This document shows, piece after piece, positions 61,046 to 64,000 of a stretch of DNA of 64,000 bases. How positions within the stretch are numbered: position 1 is the first letter of the stretch; each line of letters begins with the position of its first letter. Below the pieces are notes generated by a model. The model was given only the letters and a program-made list of their open reading frames with translations. It was not told where the DNA came from and searched no databases. Made by a program: the position numbers and the translations under genes. This stretch comes from Pseudomonadota bacterium (lineage in GTDB: Bacteria > Pseudomonadota > Alphaproteobacteria > Caulobacterales > Aquidulcibacteraceae): the NCBI GenBank assembly GCA_020161405.1, contig JAIUOD010000001.1, positions 434,001 through 498,000 of the forward strand. The letters run 5' to 3'.

Positions 61046-61803
61046 AAATTATCTTTAGCCTTGCGTATAAAGGCAAAAACCTCTTGTTTGCTTTTTCCTT
61101 CTTGCCCCAGTTCTTTCATAAGATTTTCAAAATCGGCAAGCAAAAATGGGCTGGTTTGCTTTTCTGTTCCTAATAAAGTTGGCACAGTTGGTATATTATT
61201 TTTGCGTAATTGCTTTATTTCTTCAATACGCATTGAAAGTTTTTGGCTTGATAATCCAAGGCTTTCGCAAAAAATCGCATTTGCCAAACTATATTCATGG
61301 GCACAATAAATAAGGCTTTCATCATCTATTTCATCAAATTGCGATAGATTTTTATAAGCAAGTGCCGCATCCCCTTCAAAAAGCCTACCACAGCCTAATA
61401 CAAACAAGGCATCACCAACAAAGATTTTTTTATCATTTTTAAAATGATAACCAACTTGCCCCAAAGTGTGACCGGATAAATCAATTATTGTTGCCTCATT
61501 GCTTCCAATCATTATATTTTCGCCATATTTTACAATTTTGTGCAATAAAAACCCATGTTTTGAAACTTCTTCAGGGCCAATACATATTGCACCAAATTCA
61601 TCATGGATTTGCTGATTGCCACCTGCATGATCGGGGTGCCAATGAGTGTTCCATACCTCATCAATTTTAAGATTATTTTCTTTTGCAACCTCTATAATTT
61701 TTTTTGCATCAGGCGTATCAATACAAATTGTTTTTGCTGATTTTGTGTCGTTTATTAAATAGCCATAATTATCATTTAAACATGGGAATTGTATAATATT
61801 CAT
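61042..61803 (-). CDS. gloB: Hydroxyacylglutathione hydrolase (glyoxalase II)
   Basis: Hydrolyses S-lactoylglutathione in methylglyoxal detoxification. The metallo-beta-lactamase motif THWHPDHAGG gives His54, His56, Asp58 and His59, with further ligands in SGHTLGQVGYH near 129 and GCGRLFEGD near 157, and CAHEYSLANAIFCESL near 186. 253 residues is normal. It is divergent from a class I methyltransferase, an arrangement common in alphaproteobacteria. Confidence 0.95.
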   Translation of the reverse strand: MNIIQFPCLNDNYGYLINDTKSAKTICIDTPDAKKIIEVAKENNLKIDEVWNTHWHPDHAGGNQQIHDEFGAICIGPEEVSKHGFLLHKIVKYGENIMIGSNEATIIDLSGHTLGQVGYHFKNDKKIFVGDALFVLGCGRLFEGDAALAYKNLSQFDEIDDESLIYCAHEYSLANAIFCESLGLSSQKLSMRIEEIKQLRKNNIPTVPTLLGTEKQTSPFLLADFENLMKELGQEGKSKQEVFAFIRKAKDNF

Positions 61804-61843
61804 TGATTTGCCATATGTAATTTAGGGTTTGGGGTTTCGCTTT

Positions 61844-62590
61844 ATGCGTGTTTCAATTAAAGATTTTGCAAAATTTTACCAAAGTGATTTGGGAAAAATG
61901 GTTGCCGAGCTTATTTGCGAATATACTAAGGCATGCTGGATAGACAAGCCACAAAAAGATTTAAGCAATGAAGATATTTTGGGATACGGTTTTTCACCGC
62001 CCATAATTTCACGTCTTGAAATCAATAGCACCAGAAAAATAAATTATGTCCTGCAAAATGAAATTACAGAAGATGCGCTTCATCTTGCTGAAAATAATTG
62101 GGTCATTGGTGAAGAAACGCGAACCCCATTCCAAGATGGTCAATTTGAAAAAATCCTTTGTTTAAGTGGCCTTGAAGAAAGTGAAAATCCTGTTCGCACA
62201 TTGCGTGAATTATGGCGAATATTATCACCTGAAGGGTCTTTGATTTTAATTGTCCCAAATCGCCGCGGGGTTTGGGCTAGATTTGATAATTCGCCTTTTG
62301 GTCAGGGGCGCCCTTTTAGCAGAACCCAATTATTAAATCTAATTTCTGAAAGCCTTTTTGAAGTTGAAATTGCCCGACGAATTTTATATGCGCCGCCAAT
62401 TAATCATTCGATTATAAATAAAACCTGCATGAATTTTGAAAAAATGGGCGAAGCTTTATGGCCAACCTTTGGCGGGCTGCTATTCTTTGAACTTAAAAAG
62501 CGTGTATTGATTGAACCGCCAACTGAAAAAGGGCGCTTGTTCAAACCTATTCAAGTGCCGAATGCCTCTTTGTTCAGCAAACAGGATTAG
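61844..62590 (+). CDS. SAM-dependent methyltransferase (class I)
   Basis: 248 residues from ATG 61844. The Rossmann-type SAM region is diverged: FEKILCLSGLEESENPVRTL near 100 followed by ILSPEGSLILIVPNRRGVWA near 133, the motif IV-VI stretch. The glycine-rich motif I is poorly conserved. Alphaproteobacterial homologues stand divergent to gloB as here. The substrate is unknown; a link to the glyoxalase pathway is only positional. Confidence 0.8.
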   Translation: MRVSIKDFAKFYQSDLGKMVAELICEYTKACWIDKPQKDLSNEDILGYGFSPPIISRLEINSTRKINYVLQNEITEDALHLAENNWVIGEETRTPFQDGQFEKILCLSGLEESENPVRTLRELWRILSPEGSLILIVPNRRGVWARFDNSPFGQGRPFSRTQLLNLISESLFEVEIARRILYAPPINHSIINKTCMNFEKMGEALWPTFGGLLFFELKKRVLIEPPTEKGRLFKPIQVPNASLFSKQD

Positions 62591-62750
62591 AAACGCCTAA
62601 AAAATGGGCGCACCCTATGGTTTGTAATTAAAATAGCTATAGTTTTGAGGCAAAAAAATCTTTATTGAATATTTATATATATTGGGGCAACAGGCTATTG
62701 ATTTTATTGCCTGTGCGCGTAAATATTTTATTTTTGAAGGGGTATCGGTA

Positions 62751-63095
62751 ATGAAATTAGTAATGGCAATTATCAAACCAAGCCGATTAGACGCTGTTTT
62801 AGATGCAGCATCTGAAGCTGGCGTTTCTGGTTTGACTGTAACTGAGGTGCGTGGCTATGGCCGCCAAAAGGGCAAGACCGAAGTTTATCGCGGCGCCGAA
62901 TATGAAGTTAAACTTCTTCCAAAAGTTAAAATCGAAGCTGTGGTTAATGATGACGCCGTTGAGCGTTTGGTTGAACTTATTTCAACTGCTGCAAACACTT
63001 CAAAAATTGGCGATGGTAAAGTTTTCGTTTTGGATGTTGAATCTGCACTTCGCATCCGTACTGGCGAAAAAGATGCTGCTGCTGTTGAAGGCTAA
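62751..63095 (+). CDS. glnB: Nitrogen regulatory protein P-II
   Basis: Trimeric sensor of nitrogen, 2-oxoglutarate and ATP. 114 residues from ATG 62751, preceded by GAAGGGG. Tyr51 in the T-loop (TEVYRGAEYEVKLLPK) is the uridylylation site. The conserved KIGDGKVFVLDVESALRIRTGE is near 84. glnA and amtB are not adjacent here, so GlnB versus GlnK cannot be decided from context. The leader (about 62640-62750) contains an ACAGGC/GCCTGT stem. A terminator follows at 63124-63151. Confidence 0.95.
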   Translation: MKLVMAIIKPSRLDAVLDAASEAGVSGLTVTEVRGYGRQKGKTEVYRGAEYEVKLLPKVKIEAVVNDDAVERLVELISTAANTSKIGDGKVFVLDVESALRIRTGEKDAAAVEG

Positions 63096-63123
63096 GAATA
63101 TCTAGTCGCCAATATTATTAATT

Positions 63124-63151
63124 AAAGCGCCATTAATTTGGCGCTTTTTTT
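63124..63151. terminator. Bidirectional terminator between glnB and the PhoD gene
   Basis: AAAGCGCCA (63124-63132) pairs with TGGCGCTTT (63139-63147), then TTTT. The 3' arm overlaps the last codons (KKAPN) of the phosphatase gene on the opposite strand. Confidence 0.88.
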
Positions 63152-64000
63152 GTTTCAATTTTAGAAAATTCAATCTTTTCTTTATGCAGCATTTGCCCAT
63201 CTTGATTAAGTACATTTAGAAAAATATTCTTATTAACCCAATCAATTTCAACTTCACCGAAATTTAGTACTTCTTTTGGCGAAACATAAATTCTATTGGG
63301 TGCAATTTCATTGTCACCACTTCGTGCACTTCCGGAAAATGGTGATGATGTAAAATCATAAATTGGGTAAATTGTATTTTTAGATACATTTATTGATGCA
63401 TGGTGCCTGTCACCGGATAAAACAACAACACCTTGCGCCTTTGTTTTTGCTATTAAATCATAGAATTTTTGACGTTCAGCTGGGAATTTTTCCCATGCTT
63501 CAAAACCATTACCATCTGCGACTAATTGTATTGAGCTTACTATAATGCGTATTTTTGCAGGCTTTCTTAGTTCATTTTCAAACCATTTCCATTGATTATC
63601 CCCAAGCATACTTGCTTTAGATTCAATGGGATGGGACATATAACGTTCTTTCCCTTTTATATTAATATCATCACTTGGAAGAAGTTTATCGCGAAAAAAC
63701 CTTGTATCAAGAATTATGAATTGAACCTTATGTTCATCATCGCCCAATAAATAGCTTTGATATATTCCGCCACGTTTTGCTAAATCATTATTTTCTAAAT
63801 TCCAAAATGTTTCAAACATTTTTTCGGTAGTTTTTCGAAACTTAAAATCATTTCCTGCATCTTGGTCACCATAATCATGATCATCCCAAGTTGTAAAAGT
63901 TGTCACCTTGCTAATTATGTTTTTGAACGATGGGTTTTTTGATAATTGCCAATAGGTTGCACGCATTCCTGATTGCATTGGGTCATCGGGCGTATAGTCA
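63133..64000 (-). CDS. PhoD-type alkaline phosphatase family protein (N-terminus off the right edge)
   Basis: Calcium/iron-dependent phosphatase/phosphodiesterase, normally Tat-exported. The visible 288 residues include the D/PMQSGMRATYWQLSKN segment, TWDDHDYGDQDAGNDF, the ligand-bearing VLSGDRHHASINV, and SPFSGSARSG, all typical of the PhoD core. The N-terminal third with the signal lies beyond the window. Convergent with glnB; a phosphate-stress role is inferred from the family only. Confidence 0.88.
   Translation of the reverse strand, partial: DYTPDDPMQSGMRATYWQLSKNPSFKNIISKVTTFTTWDDHDYGDQDAGNDFKFRKTTEKMFETFWNLENNDLAKRGGIYQSYLLGDDEHKVQFIILDTRFFRDKLLPSDDINIKGKERYMSHPIESKASMLGDNQWKWFENELRKPAKIRIIVSSIQLVADGNGFEAWEKFPAERQKFYDLIAKTKAQGVVVLSGDRHHASINVSKNTIYPIYDFTSSPFSGSARSGDNEIAPNRIYVSPKEVLNFGEVEIDWVNKNIFLNVLNQDGQMLHKEKIEFSKIETKKAPN

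Overview
Organism: the window reads as an alphaproteobacterial chromosome. GcrA, the FlaF/FlbT flagellin regulators beside a four-flagellin array with sigma-54 promoters, a FlaEY-like protein, a chorismate mutase-hisC-tyrA cluster, argD-argF-hslO and a MJ0042/DUF3426 protein next to ftsEX all point to Caulobacterales or a Hyphomonadaceae-like lineage. Base composition is strongly AT-rich by eye, unusual for that group. Coding density is high. I see no rRNA, tRNA, CRISPR array, transposase, prophage or defence island. Layout: 1-9400 holds glmS (cut by the left edge), hpt, fhs, a zinc-ribbon membrane protein, and the run ftsE-ftsX-ydcF-like-plsC-DUF2125. 9400-15850 holds rplU-rpmA, obgE-proB, and chorismate mutase-hisC-tyrA, ending in a 133-bp tandem duplication of the tyrA 3' end. 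15850-25440 holds a BigR/SqrR-like repressor, a HAD phosphatase, a LuxR-type regulator, typA, a large FlaEY-like protein, two BamE-like lipoproteins and a PfpI-family protein. 25440-31340 holds a 163-bp long inverted repeat, a prolyl oligopeptidase, yciB, a TlpA-like protein, a GntR regulator with a flavin reductase, a GST and a zinc-finger protein. 31340-42960 holds polA between two matching hairpins, a PQQ-type sugar dehydrogenase, a pabB-pabC fusion, cysS, folE behind a probable THF-II-type riboswitch, hisI and ccmAB. 43000-48720 is the flagellin locus: four flagellins in two paralogous pairs, a FlaG-like protein, flaF and flbT, all on the minus strand. 48900-64000 holds an orphan MoxR ATPase, a TetR/flavodoxin-fold oxidoreductase pair with two operators, gcrA behind DnaA boxes, argD-argF-hslO, a CelD-like acetyltransferase with a cupin-like protein and a 32-residue membrane microprotein, a cystathionine gamma-synthase-family enzyme, AMP nucleosidase, gloB, a methyltransferase, glnB and a PhoD-type phosphatase cut by the right edge. 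How it fits together: most of the content is housekeeping (cell envelope, division, translation, amino acid and folate synthesis) plus one flagellar filament locus whose late expression is explained by three perfect sigma-54 promoters. The most unusual material is non-coding: (1) small palindromic elements in 3' ends and intergenic gaps whose outer arms are inverted copies of the local host sequence, plus one flanked by an 8-bp direct repeat; (2) a 163-bp MITE-like inverted repeat that supplies a neighbouring stop codon; (3) structured leaders before folE, argD, a GNAT gene and a PLP enzyme. I did not find a clearly new protein system.
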